From the NCBI RefSeq assembly GCF_000204015.1, contig NZ_GL883079.1, positions 468,283 to 532,282 of the forward strand: a stretch of DNA of 64,000 nt. Reading direction: 5' to 3'. This document shows positions 16,500 to 23,818 of the stretch, one piece after another. The position numbers were made by a program, and so were the translations under genes. Origin of the DNA: Asticcacaulis biprosthecium C19. Lineage in GTDB: Bacteria > Pseudomonadota > Alphaproteobacteria > Caulobacterales > Caulobacteraceae. The notes beneath the pieces were generated by a model that worked only from the letters and a program-made list of their open reading frames with translations, did not search any database and was not told the DNA's origin. Each line of letters opens with the position of its first letter. Positions within the stretch are counted from its first letter, which is position 1.

Positions 16500-17282
16500 G
16501 CTGTGATCCTGTCGAACAGCTTGAATGTCGCCTCGTGCGTGCGCGCCCTCACCTCTTGAGCGTCCCAGCCGCGGATCTCGCCCAGCTTGTCATAGACGTG
16601 GGGCACAAAGGCCGGTTCGCAACGGCGGCCGCGCATCGGCACCGGCGCCAGGTACGGGCAATCGGTCTCAACGATAATGCGGTCGCCCGGCATGTCACTG
16701 ATAATGTCGCGAACATCCTGGGCGGCCTTGAACGTCGCAATCCCCGACACAGAGAAATATGCGCCCATGGCCGCGCATTTGCGCGCCAGTTCTGGACCAG
16801 ACGTGTAGCAGTGCAACAACAGCTTGAACGCGCCCGCGGACATTTCCTCTTCGAGGATCTGGCCCATCCAGTCGTCCGCTTCACGGGTGTGGACCACCAG
16901 TGGCAATCCGCTGTCGCGCGCGGCCGCGGCATGAACGCGAAAGACCTTGGCCTGGATATCTCGAGGACTGTAGTCATAATGAAAGTCGAGACCGCACTCC
17001 CCAATCCCGACGACCTTCGTTTTGCGCCAGTTCCAGGAGGGATGCTGCCGTCAAATCCGGATTTTCGCGCGCCTCATGGGGATGGGTTCCAACGGTTGCC
17101 CAGATGTCCGGGTTTGCGTCGGCAATGGCGTAAACCGCATCGAAATTTGACACCCGGTCACAGATATTGATCATCAGGCCCACCCCCGCCGCCCGGGCGC
17201 GGTCTATAACCTGGTCGCGATCGTCATCGAACTGCGGCGCATGCAAGTTGACGTGGGAATCAATATATCGGCAATCAATCAT
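16496..17282 (-). pseudogene. tatD: TatD-family metal-dependent hydrolase, interrupted by a one-base frameshift
   Basis: Two overlapping frames together make a complete 262-residue TatD-type deoxyribonuclease. The first (17282 down) reads MIDCRYIDSHVNLH through ATVGTHPHEARENPDL to LLELAQ; the second, one base shifted, continues VVGIGECGLDFHYDYSPRD, PLVVHTREADDW, HCYTSGPELARK and IVETDCPYLAPVP. The break is at a four-T run on the plus strand (17020-17023); removing one base restores ...LAQTKVVGIGECGLD. It lies between holB (18 bases upstream) and the MBL gene (4-base overlap). HVN replaces the commoner HCH metal pair at the N-terminus. Either an assembly error or a recent mutation; the rest shows no decay, so error is likelier. 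Confidence 0.85.
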
Positions 17283-17300
17283 CTTAATTCATACTCTGTC

Positions 17301-18302
17301 TTAGCTTAATGTAGATAAATCGTTGTAAATAGACCAAAAATAGTCACCTCGATCAAGGTTGACAGACTCCGCCTCCGCCGGGGCGTTTTGCAGCCTCGAC
17401 CAGAGCTTTGCCACCGATTGTCCCTTTTGTGACGTCTCGGCCCCAAGGGCGCGGTCTTGAAGACGGTCGCACAAACACATGATGAAGGTGGCGAACTTCC
17501 GAGCGCCATCGTTCTTTGCACTCGACGATTTGAATAAGGCAGCGGCAGCCATGAGTTCCTGGCGCGGCGGCCTGGCAGTTTTCAGCATCCTTCCGGCCAG
17601 GCTATCCATCTCCAGAGCCCCTTCTTGCATAAGGCTTAGCGCGCGACCGGGCGCTCCATGTGCCAGTCGCACGAGACGGTCGACCGCTTCGTCTTCCAGG
17701 TCAATTCGATGGCGCAGGAAGGCATTGACCTCGGTGTCGCTCCACGGTGGAAAGTTCAGTCGCCGGCAGCGCGAACGGATGGTCGCCAGCAGTTTCCCAG
17801 GTGAATGCGAGATCAGGAAGATGATGCCCTTATGCGGTGGTTCTTCAAGAATCTTCAGCAAGGCATTGGCAGAATTGATATTCAGGTCATCTACGGAGTC
17901 GATAATGCAGACCCGGAAGGCCGATCGCGATGGCGCCTTTGAGAAGAATTCTCCGACCTCCCGCACCGCGTCGACGGAGATATTCTTCTTCAACTTGGTG
18001 TCGCCCATCTCACGTTCCAGCACCAACAAGTCGGGATGCGACTGGGCTGTGATCAAACGGACATCGGCATCGTCGCGCGCCATGCCCAAGGCACCAAAGC
18101 TTTCATCGCGATTGTGCCCCATCAGAAAACGGGCACAACGAAACGCGAAACTGGCTTTACCCAAACCTTGTGGTCCACACAGCAGCCAGGCATGGTGCAA
18201 CCGGTCGCGTTGAAATGCCGTCAAAAAAGAACGGTCGGCCGCCTCACCGCCTTCGAAGGCGAAACTTTCGCGTGGCGGGATCAGGCGGGACTCTTCGGCC
18301 AT
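17301..18302 (-). CDS. holB: DNA polymerase III subunit delta prime
   Basis: A 333-residue clamp-loader subunit. It begins with the AAA+ fold, HHAWLLCGPQGLGKASFAFR (Walker A-like GPQGLGK near residues 43-49), then SVDDLNINSANALLKILEEPP, the highly conserved sensor/SRC-adjacent box, and the SPGKLLATIRSRCRRLNFPPW element with the SRC motif. It works with delta and tau/gamma to load the beta clamp at the replication fork. One base separates it from tmk, the usual partner. In many alphaproteobacteria metG follows; here tatD follows directly. The C-terminal 100 residues are less conserved, as usual for the family. Confidence 0.92.
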   Translation of the reverse strand: MAEESRLIPPRESFAFEGGEAADRSFLTAFQRDRLHHAWLLCGPQGLGKASFAFRCARFLMGHNRDESFGALGMARDDADVRLITAQSHPDLLVLEREMGDTKLKKNISVDAVREVGEFFSKAPSRSAFRVCIIDSVDDLNINSANALLKILEEPPHKGIIFLISHSPGKLLATIRSRCRRLNFPPWSDTEVNAFLRHRIDLEDEAVDRLVRLAHGAPGRALSLMQEGALEMDSLAGRMLKTARPPRQELMAAAALFKSSSAKNDGARKFATFIMCLCDRLQDRALGAETSQKGQSVAKLWSRLQNAPAEAESVNLDRGDYFWSIYNDLSTLS

Positions 18303-18303
18303 C

Positions 18304-18960
18304 TCAGGTGACCCGCAGTTCAGGGAAGGCTCGGGCCATCACGCGCCAGATATCATTGAACAGAGGCTCGATCGGCTGATCAGCATTGAACACGCGATAA
18401 CGCTCCGGCACCTTGGCCGCGCGATTAAGGAATCCCTGACGCAGCCTTTCGTGGAACGCCAGTCCTTTCGACTCAAACCGGTTCTCCTTGTCGCCACGTG
18501 CCGAAGCCCGGGCAAGACCGGCTTCAACCGGCATGTCCAACACCAGGACCAGATCCGGCTGGGTGTCGCCCACGACAGCGGCGTCGATTTGTTCGATAAA
18601 TTCCGGCGCCACACCGCCTCCCGCCCCTTGATAGGCGCGCGACGAATCGGCGAAACGGTCACACACCACCCAGGCGCCACGTTCCAAAGCCGGCCGGATC
18701 ACGGTTTCGAGATGGTCCGACCGAGCGGCATACATCATGAGGGTTTCGCTCATCGGCGACCAACGTCCCGCGTCGCCCTGGACCAGTAGGTTTCTCAAGA
18801 CTTCGGCCCCCGGCGATCCGCCGGGCTCGCGCGTCTGGACAACCTCAAGGCCAAAGTCGCGCAAACGCTTGACCAGCGCCTGAACCTGGGTGGATTTTCC
18901 GGCCCCCTCACCGCCTTCGAAAACGATGAAACGGCCCGTGCTGTTCGATATATGGCTCAC
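18304..18960 (-). CDS. tmk: Thymidylate kinase
   Basis: A 218-residue dTMP kinase making dTDP for DNA synthesis. The P-loop FIVFEGGEGAGKSTQ is at residues 11-25, the DR(Y/F) nucleotide-binding motif is CDRFADSSRAYQG (about 96-107), and the lid region follows around RASARGDKENRFESKG. Length is normal. The stop is one base before the holB start, so both are one transcript. The gap of 47 bases to rlpA upstream suggests rlpA-tmk-holB-tatD-MBL form a single minus-strand operon. Confidence 0.95.
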   Translation of the reverse strand: MSHISNSTGRFIVFEGGEGAGKSTQVQALVKRLRDFGLEVVQTREPGGSPGAEVLRNLLVQGDAGRWSPMSETLMMYAARSDHLETVIRPALERGAWVVCDRFADSSRAYQGAGGGVAPEFIEQIDAAVVGDTQPDLVLVLDMPVEAGLARASARGDKENRFESKGLAFHERLRQGFLNRAAKVPERYRVFNADQPIEPLFNDIWRVMARAFPELRVT

Positions 18961-19007
18961 GCGCTGAAATAGCCCGCGTTCCGGCGATTTCTCAAGTTTT
19001 ATTTCGC

Positions 19008-19778
19008 CTAATCGGCGCGCTTGAGGATGGCGCCGGTGAATCCGGCGTCGATGGCCTTTTGACGATGCTTCTCAGCAGACGCGGCGCCCATATAAGGACC
19101 GATATACACTATATATATGTCGCCACGCCGATCGACATGGGCGTCGTCTATCTTGTCGCGAACCCGCTCGGCATTGTCTCTCTGCGAAAACGCCCCCAAC
19201 TGCACGATATAGCTTTGACGGTCATCGGACGGAACCGCATGGACCAGTGACGCCGTCAGCGGTTCCGCCGGCCCCAGAAATTTCACCCGCACCTTGGCGG
19301 TTCCAGTCGTGTAAACACCCAGGGCCTTGGCGGCGCCTCGCGAAAGATCGATGATACGGCCGTTGCTGAAGGGGCCGCGGTCATTGACCCGAACGCGAAT
19401 GGTCTTGCCATTATCAAGGTTGGTCACTTCAGCGATGCTGGGGAGTGGGAAGGTCTTGTGCGCGGCCGAAATGCCATCGGCCACAAACACCTCGCCATCC
19501 GCCGTGTGTCGGTTCGGAGACTCGTGGCCATACCACGAAGCCGTACCCGTCTCTTCATGCCCTACCTTGGGTATGACGGGTTGGTATGTACGGCCGCGAA
19601 CCGTGTAGGGTTTCAAGTTACCTTTGTTATAACGGGCTTCGTCGGCAACGACTGGTCTGTGGACATCGACACCGTCGCGGCCTTTGGGTGACGACGCGCA
19701 CGCCATCAAACTCATAGCCAAAACAAGGGCTAAGCCAACAATATTTAAAGTAGAATATGTCGCTCGAACCGTCGCCAT
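19008..19778 (-). CDS. rlpA: RlpA-family septal ring lipoprotein with SPOR domain
   Basis: A 256-residue exported lipoprotein. The signal peptide LNIVGLALVLAMSLMACASS contains the lipobox LMAC with the lipidated cysteine near residue 27. The double-psi beta-barrel domain (about 75-165) has GTASWYGHESPNRHTADGE, VTNLDNGKTIRVRVNDRGPF and DLSRGAAKALG, with the Asp of NDRGPF as the expected catalytic residue of lytic transglycosylases acting on denuded glycan. A SPOR domain closes the protein (SYIVQLGAFSQRDNAERVRD, about 185-255) and directs it to the division septum. Starts with MATVRATYSTLN; the lipobox supports this start. Confidence 0.92.
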   Translation of the reverse strand: MATVRATYSTLNIVGLALVLAMSLMACASSPKGRDGVDVHRPVVADEARYNKGNLKPYTVRGRTYQPVIPKVGHEETGTASWYGHESPNRHTADGEVFVADGISAAHKTFPLPSIAEVTNLDNGKTIRVRVNDRGPFSNGRIIDLSRGAAKALGVYTTGTAKVRVKFLGPAEPLTASLVHAVPSDDRQSYIVQLGAFSQRDNAERVRDKIDDAHVDRRGDIYIVYIGPYMGAASAEKHRQKAIDAGFTGAILKRAD

Positions 19779-19962
19779 TCGGTCGCAATCCTGCCCCTCG
19801 ATACACCTACTTCATCCAACCTATCAAAATTCTGGTTAAGAAAGTCTGATGGCAGATATCTGGCGCAAAAACCGCTGTCGCCTGCTCCAAAATTTGGCGG
19901 CAAAAAACGCCTTGGCAATCGATCGAAACTCAGGCGAAAAGCCGCTTCCCACTCAATGACAC

Positions 19963-20056
19963 GGACAGGTGGCCGAGTGGTTTAAGGCGGCGGTCTTGAA
20001 ACCGGAGCGAAGCGGAGGTTCGGCGAAGCCAAAACCGCCACCGCGCAAAGCGCGGT
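19963..20056 (+). pseudogene. Broken partial copy of tRNA-Ser with an insertion in the anticodon loop
   Basis: Bases 19963-20001 match the first 39 bases of the intact tRNA-Ser at 20128 with one substitution, covering acceptor 5' strand, D arm, anticodon 5' stem and TTGAAA loop. About 30 unrelated bases follow, then AACCGCC, the anticodon 3' stem, then a perfect hairpin ACCGCGC/GCGCGGT (20040-20056) where the variable arm belongs. No T arm or 3' acceptor follows, so it cannot be a working tRNA. Upstream flanks of the two copies (AAGCCGCTT...) also match, which indicates an imperfect tandem duplication of about 165 bases. Confidence 0.7.
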
Positions 20057-20127
20057 ATTTGCTTAAAAACGTCTTGGCACGAGGGTGCAAGTCGGGCTAC
20101 AAGCCGCTTTCCGCTCATATCAGGCAC

Positions 20128-20217
20128 GGACAGGTGGCCGAGTGGTTTAAGGCAGCGGTCTTGAAAACCGCCGTAGGTGGAAGCCTACCGTGGGTTCGAA
20201 TCCCACCTTGTCCGCCA
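20128..20217 (+). tRNA. tRNA-Ser (anticodon UGA)
   Basis: A 90-base class II tRNA. Acceptor GGACAGG pairs with CTTGTCC, the anticodon loop is CTTGAAA (TGA), a long variable arm GTAGG...CCTAC is present, the T loop is TTCGAAT and a templated GCCA ends it. Its 3' end is repeated at 20924-20946. Confidence 0.97.
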
Positions 20218-20277
20218 AAGCCCGTCCAAATTGAGCCCGGAAACGGTTGTTTGGCATCTCTTTGGGGGGAATTCGAG

Positions 20278-20859
20278 ATGGCCGTACTGAAGGCGTTGAC
20301 GTACAACCTTGGCAACTTACTCACGTTTACAGGCCGCGAAACTCGCGGTCAGTTTTGGCCGTACGCGGCGATCGTTTTTGTATTTTCGATGGCGGGCATG
20401 ATGGCTGTAATGATGCCTGAAATGTTCGCGAGTATGGAGCGAATGCAAAAATTCGCTACGGAGCATCCCGAGTTAGCAACGATCCAACAAGGATCAGGTA
20501 GTTATTCCATCACTGTACAAGGGAATCATCCCGAATTGATGCCTGACATGGCGAATATGATGGGGATGATGGCCATTGTATTCATCTTCGCTATTTCCCT
20601 GCTCGCGGCCGCAGTTGCTCGTCGGCTCCATGATCGTGGAAAATCAGGCGCTTGGGGACTGATGCCTCTCCCTTTCATTACATTTGCATCGGTTATGATG
20701 CCGACGGTCTTTGCGCAAACCTTTGCCGATATGGGTCTATTTTTTACCATGTTTATCAACAATGTGCTCTACATCGCGGCACTGGTTTTCCTGGTAATCT
20801 TACTCGCTGGCGCTGGTTCGGAGGGAGAGAATCGCTTTGGACCTGATCCGACACTTTAA
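20278..20859 (+). CDS. DUF805 membrane protein
   Basis: A 193-residue protein of the DUF805 family. Hallmarks are the opening LLTFTGRETRGQFWPY, the loop VARRLHDRGKSGAWGL and the ending GENRFGPDP. About four hydrophobic helices are visible (for example IVFVFSMAGMMAVM, MMAIVFIFAISLLAAA, VLYIAALVFLVILLAG), with a Met-rich insert between the first and second. The ATG at 20278 follows GGGGGGA at ideal spacing. DUF805 proteins are common in bacteria, often near phage or stress genes, but their role is not established. It is the only gene between the tRNA-Ser and a repeat of the tRNA 3' end, so it may be cargo of a tiny integrated element. Confidence 0.85.
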   Translation: MAVLKALTYNLGNLLTFTGRETRGQFWPYAAIVFVFSMAGMMAVMMPEMFASMERMQKFATEHPELATIQQGSGSYSITVQGNHPELMPDMANMMGMMAIVFIFAISLLAAAVARRLHDRGKSGAWGLMPLPFITFASVMMPTVFAQTFADMGLFFTMFINNVLYIAALVFLVILLAGAGSEGENRFGPDPTL

Positions 20860-20923
20860 GTGATTCTGGCGCAGCTTTTACGAATGCCGCCATGTGGTTC
20901 ACGGTCACCGCTAATGACGTGAA

Positions 20924-20946
20924 TTCGAATCCCGCCTTGTCCGCCA
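20924..20946 (+). repeat. Direct repeat of the tRNA-Ser 3' end (possible attachment site)
   Basis: The 23 bases from TTCGAATCCC to CTTGTCCGCCA match the tRNA-Ser 3' end at 20195-20217 with a single A-to-G change. The two copies are 729 bases apart and enclose the DUF805 gene. This is the layout left when an element integrates into a tRNA 3' end, but no integrase is present. Confidence 0.6.
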
Positions 20947-21015
20947 TCTCCTTGCCAAAGCGCTCTTTGCGCAGAACTATCCTGGCTGGATTTCGCACTG
21001 ACCAGGGGCAATGTC

Positions 21016-21761
21016 ATGCCGAGCGGGCCGACGAAAATTATCTACCCGGAAGATCGCTTGCCCGTGGGGCAAAACCTGTTTGCGGGCTTGCAGCGCGTGC
21101 TGGCCATGTTCGGCGGAGCCGTGCTCTGCCCGCTCCTGATAGAGTTTGATCCCAACACCACAATCTTCTTCTCCGGTCTCGGCTCCAGCTAGTCCTTTAT
21201 TGCCGCCATCATCGCCGTAACAGCCTATTCCGGCACTGGCGCCAATCCCAATATCCCGGTTGCCTTGGGCGGCGTCGCGGCCGGCGCGGTCTATGCCGTT
21301 ATCGGGCTGATTGTCATGAAGACCGGCCATGGCTGGATCGAAACGCGGATGCCGCCCGTCCTGACTGGCGCTATCGTCACCAAGATTGGTCTAAACCCGG
21401 CACCCGTGGCGGAACAGCAGGTCAGTGGCTCGCAGTTCAATGTCTTTTTTGGCCTCCTGACCGTAGCGCTCGTCGCCTTCAGCGCGGCTTACCTACACTA
21501 TTTCCTCGCATGCAACCTCAGTACACTCGGGAAACCCATTGATTTTTCAAAAATTAGTGGAGCTGAATGGTTGGGGTCTCCGCAGTTCACACCCCCGGCT
21601 TTCGAACTCAATGCGATGCTATTGGTCGCCCCCGTGGCCATTATCCTCGTGGCGGAAAACCTGGGCCATGTACGCGCGATTTCCGCGATGACGGGCCGCT
21701 GGCAACCTTCTTCTCCCTGGTGCTGTTCCACGTTCTGGCGCTGAAAAAGGCGAAGGCCTAG
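21016..21761 (+). pseudogene. Decayed uracil/xanthine permease (NCS2 family)
   Basis: From the ATG at 21016 the frame reads IIYPEDRLPVGQNLFAGLQR, MFGGAVLCPLL and DPNTTIFFSGLGSS, all typical of the UraA/RutG type uracil permease start, then meets an in-frame TAG at 21190-21192. The same frame resumes with SFIAAIIAVTAYSGTGANPN, PVALGGVAAGAVYAVIGL and VAENLGHVRAISAMTGR. About 16 residues expected before the stop are missing, the long middle is shortened, and the end is frameshifted (the other frame gives LATFFSLVLFHVLALKKAKA). Several independent lesions mean this is true gene decay rather than a single error. It lies between the DUF805 element and the mannanase gene. Confidence 0.85.
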
Positions 21762-22043
21762 TCCTTACACACGTGACAACGACCAATCTGTAACACTTTC
21801 TCAAGACCTGTCTGCAACCTTCTGTTCAGGTTGCGGAATCGTCGCTGCATATGATGCCGCGGCTTGGCTAGGGCCTGTTCAAAATCACGCCGCCTTGACG
21901 CTCTGCCCGGTATGGCCATGCCAGGTAGTGCCTTGTCATGCCTGGTCGAACCAGCCCTACCTCGGTCCGCATAAATATTTCGTATTTAATTAATAGCCAA
22001 GATGACCTAAACTTCGCGCTACAGAAACAGGGAGATTCCAATC
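21762..22043. other. Intergenic region upstream of the mannanase gene
   Basis: No gene seen in 282 bases. It holds a 7-bp inverted repeat GCAACCT/AGGTTGC (21814-21820, 21828-21834) and an AT-rich stretch (AAATATTTCGTATTTAATTAA, near 21972-21994, key part only) just before the mannanase leader, which may carry its promoter. An AGGGAGA ribosome site precedes the ATG. Confidence 0.4.
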
Positions 22044-23396
22044 ATGCCGAAGATTTCACGTCGTCACCTGATGGCCACTGCCGCTGCGGGGCTGGCCTTG
22101 TCAGGCTGCAATTTGCCCACTTTGAACACCTCCGCCCCGACAAAGGACGACTTCGTGTCCGTCGACGGCATTAAGTTCAAGCTCAAGGACGACACCTACC
22201 ACTATGTTGGCGCAAATATCTGGTACGGCGCTTACCTCGGCGCCACCGCGGCCTTTGGCAATCGTGCGCGCCTGCTCAAAGAACTCGACGATATGAAAGC
22301 CCTTGGGATAGATAACCTGCGGGTTCTGGGGTCGTCCGAGCTCTCACCCTTGACCAATTCGCTGGATCCGGCCTTTACCAACAAGCCAGGCGACTACAAC
22401 AACGACCTTCTCGTCGGCCTCGACTTCCTGCTGGACGAAATGGCCAAGCGCGACATGAAGGCGGTGCTGTACCTGACCAATTTCTGGGAATGGTCGGGCG
22501 GCCTGGTGACCAATCAGTACTACACCAACGGTGGAGACTATATGAATGCGGGCGATCCCGCCCATCCCTGGCCGGCATTTGCCGACTATTCCGCCCAGTT
22601 CTACGCCAGCGGCACCGCCACGGCGGTCTATTACGATTACGTACGCATGCTGGTGTCGCGCACTAATTCCATTACGGGCAAACCCTACAAGGACGACGCC
22701 ACCATCATGGCATGGCAGCTCTGCAATGAGCCGCGTCCGGGTGGCAGCGACGCGGCCATCGACAAGAACGTTGAGGCCTATTACGGCTGGATCAAGGATA
22801 CCGCCGCCCTGATCCGCTCGCTCGACTCAAACCATCTGGTATCCCTGGGTCATGAGGGCCTGATGGGGGCCAACGGACGTGAGGACATCGTCGTAAAGGC
22901 CCATGAACACATAGATTATTTGACAGCGCACATCTGGCCTCAGAACTGGTCGTGGGTCGACGGCAAGAATCTGGCCGGTACATTCGACGCCGGCGCAGAA
23001 AAGGTCAAAACCTATATCCAAGCTCATATCGACATCGCCCGAAAGCTCGACATGCCGGTCGTTTTTGAAGAATTTGGCTTCCCACGCGACGACGTTGCCT
23101 ATGAGCCTGGAACGCCAACCACCTATAAGGACAGGTTCTACGGCCTGATCTATGCCGCGGTCGAAGATGCCATCAAGAACAATACGCCGGTCGCCGGTTC
23201 CAACTTCTGGGCCTGGGGTGGTGCAGGTCGGGCATTGCACGCCGACTACCACATGCTGCGGGGTGAAACAGCCTATGTCGGTGATCCGCCGCACGAACCT
23301 CAAGGCTGGTATAGTGTCTTCAACACCGACACCTCGACCCAGGCCTTGGTGAAGACCCATGCCGAGCACATCCGCAGCCTATCGGCGGCTGGCTAA
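22044..23396 (+). CDS. Tat-exported GH5 beta-mannanase-like lipoprotein
   Basis: A 450-residue glycoside hydrolase of the GH5 type, closest in motif to subfamily 7 endo-beta-1,4-mannosidases. The N-terminus [18 protein letters not shown] combines a twin-arginine signal with a lipobox (LSGC, Cys about 22), so the enzyme is probably exported folded and lipid-anchored. The TIM barrel shows YVGANIWYGAYLG, NLRVLGSSE, the acid/base Glu in MAWQLCNEPRPG (about residue 229), TAHIWPQNWSW and the nucleophile Glu in PVVFEEFGFPRD (about 342). It would cut mannan or glucomannan backbones at the cell surface. It has its own leader and a strong terminator, with no polysaccharide-use locus around it, and sits beside decayed sequence, which hints at acquisition. 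Confidence 0.85.
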   Translation: MPKISRRHLMATAAAGLALSGCNLPTLNTSAPTKDDFVSVDGIKFKLKDDTYHYVGANIWYGAYLGATAAFGNRARLLKELDDMKALGIDNLRVLGSSELSPLTNSLDPAFTNKPGDYNNDLLVGLDFLLDEMAKRDMKAVLYLTNFWEWSGGLVTNQYYTNGGDYMNAGDPAHPWPAFADYSAQFYASGTATAVYYDYVRMLVSRTNSITGKPYKDDATIMAWQLCNEPRPGGSDAAIDKNVEAYYGWIKDTAALIRSLDSNHLVSLGHEGLMGANGREDIVVKAHEHIDYLTAHIWPQNWSWVDGKNLAGTFDAGAEKVKTYIQAHIDIARKLDMPVVFEEFGFPRDDVAYEPGTPTTYKDRFYGLIYAAVEDAIKNNTPVAGSNFWAWGGAGRALHADYHMLRGETAYVGDPPHEPQGWYSVFNTDTSTQALVKTHAEHIRSLSAAG

Positions 23397-23404
23397 TCCT
23401 GGAC

Positions 23405-23436
23405 AAAGGCCGTGCCGTGTGGCGCGGCCTTTTTTC
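23405..23436 (+). terminator. Intrinsic terminator after the mannanase gene
   Basis: Stem AAGGCCGTGCC (23406-23416) with GGCGCGGCCTT (23421-23431), one G-T pair, four-base loop, followed by a T run. It lies 9 bases after the stop codon. Confidence 0.9.
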
Positions 23437-23474
23437 GTCTTTGCAGGTCCCGCATCCTGTGTCAGGAGACGGTA

Positions 23475-23711
23475 ATGACGCCTGATGAACCCGAGACCAT
23501 CGACGCCCGAGGTCACCGCTGTCCGGTGCCGACGCTTAAACTGCGCCGCCACCTGGCGCAGCAGCCTGCGGGAGCCCGTGTCGTGCTGCTGGCAGATGAT
23601 CCCATGGCACAGATCGATGTCCCCCACTTTTGCAATCAAAACAACTACTTCCTGCGCTCAGTCGAAGTTGTCGCTGATGGCTGGCGTTTTGAAATCTGCT
23701 GCGCCGACTGA
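23475..23711 (+). CDS. TusA-like sulfurtransferase/sulfur-carrier protein
   Basis: A 78-residue protein of the TusA/SirA/YedF family: IDARGHRCPVPTLKLRRHL contains the hallmark C-P-x-P with the persulfide-carrying cysteine near residue 16. A second Cys pair lies at the C-terminus (FEICCAD). Start chosen at the ATG 23475, which has AGGAG 7 bases upstream. TusA relays sulfur for tRNA thiolation or other sulfur transfer; with no partner genes nearby its pathway is unknown. It is followed after 107 bases by the popA-like gene on the same strand. Confidence 0.85.
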   Translation: MTPDEPETIDARGHRCPVPTLKLRRHLAQQPAGARVVLLADDPMAQIDVPHFCNQNNYFLRSVEVVADGWRFEICCAD

Positions 23712-23818
23712 TCCTTTTTGTGTTACAACCTTGTTTACGGTTTCGGCTCTATGAATCGGGCCCGCCAGGGTAGACGGAAACGATTCTGTCTTCAGGTAGA
23801 GGTAGAGGAGCGTAAGCA

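Noticed and set aside
20860-20946. Possible second complete tRNA-Ser at the repeated 3' end
   Set aside because: Only the T-arm and acceptor 3' strand match; no D arm or anticodon stem can be built upstream.
21762-22043. Possible insertion-sequence end (GGGCCTGTTCAAAATCAC near 21870)
   Set aside because: No matching inverted end, target duplication or transposase fragment was found.
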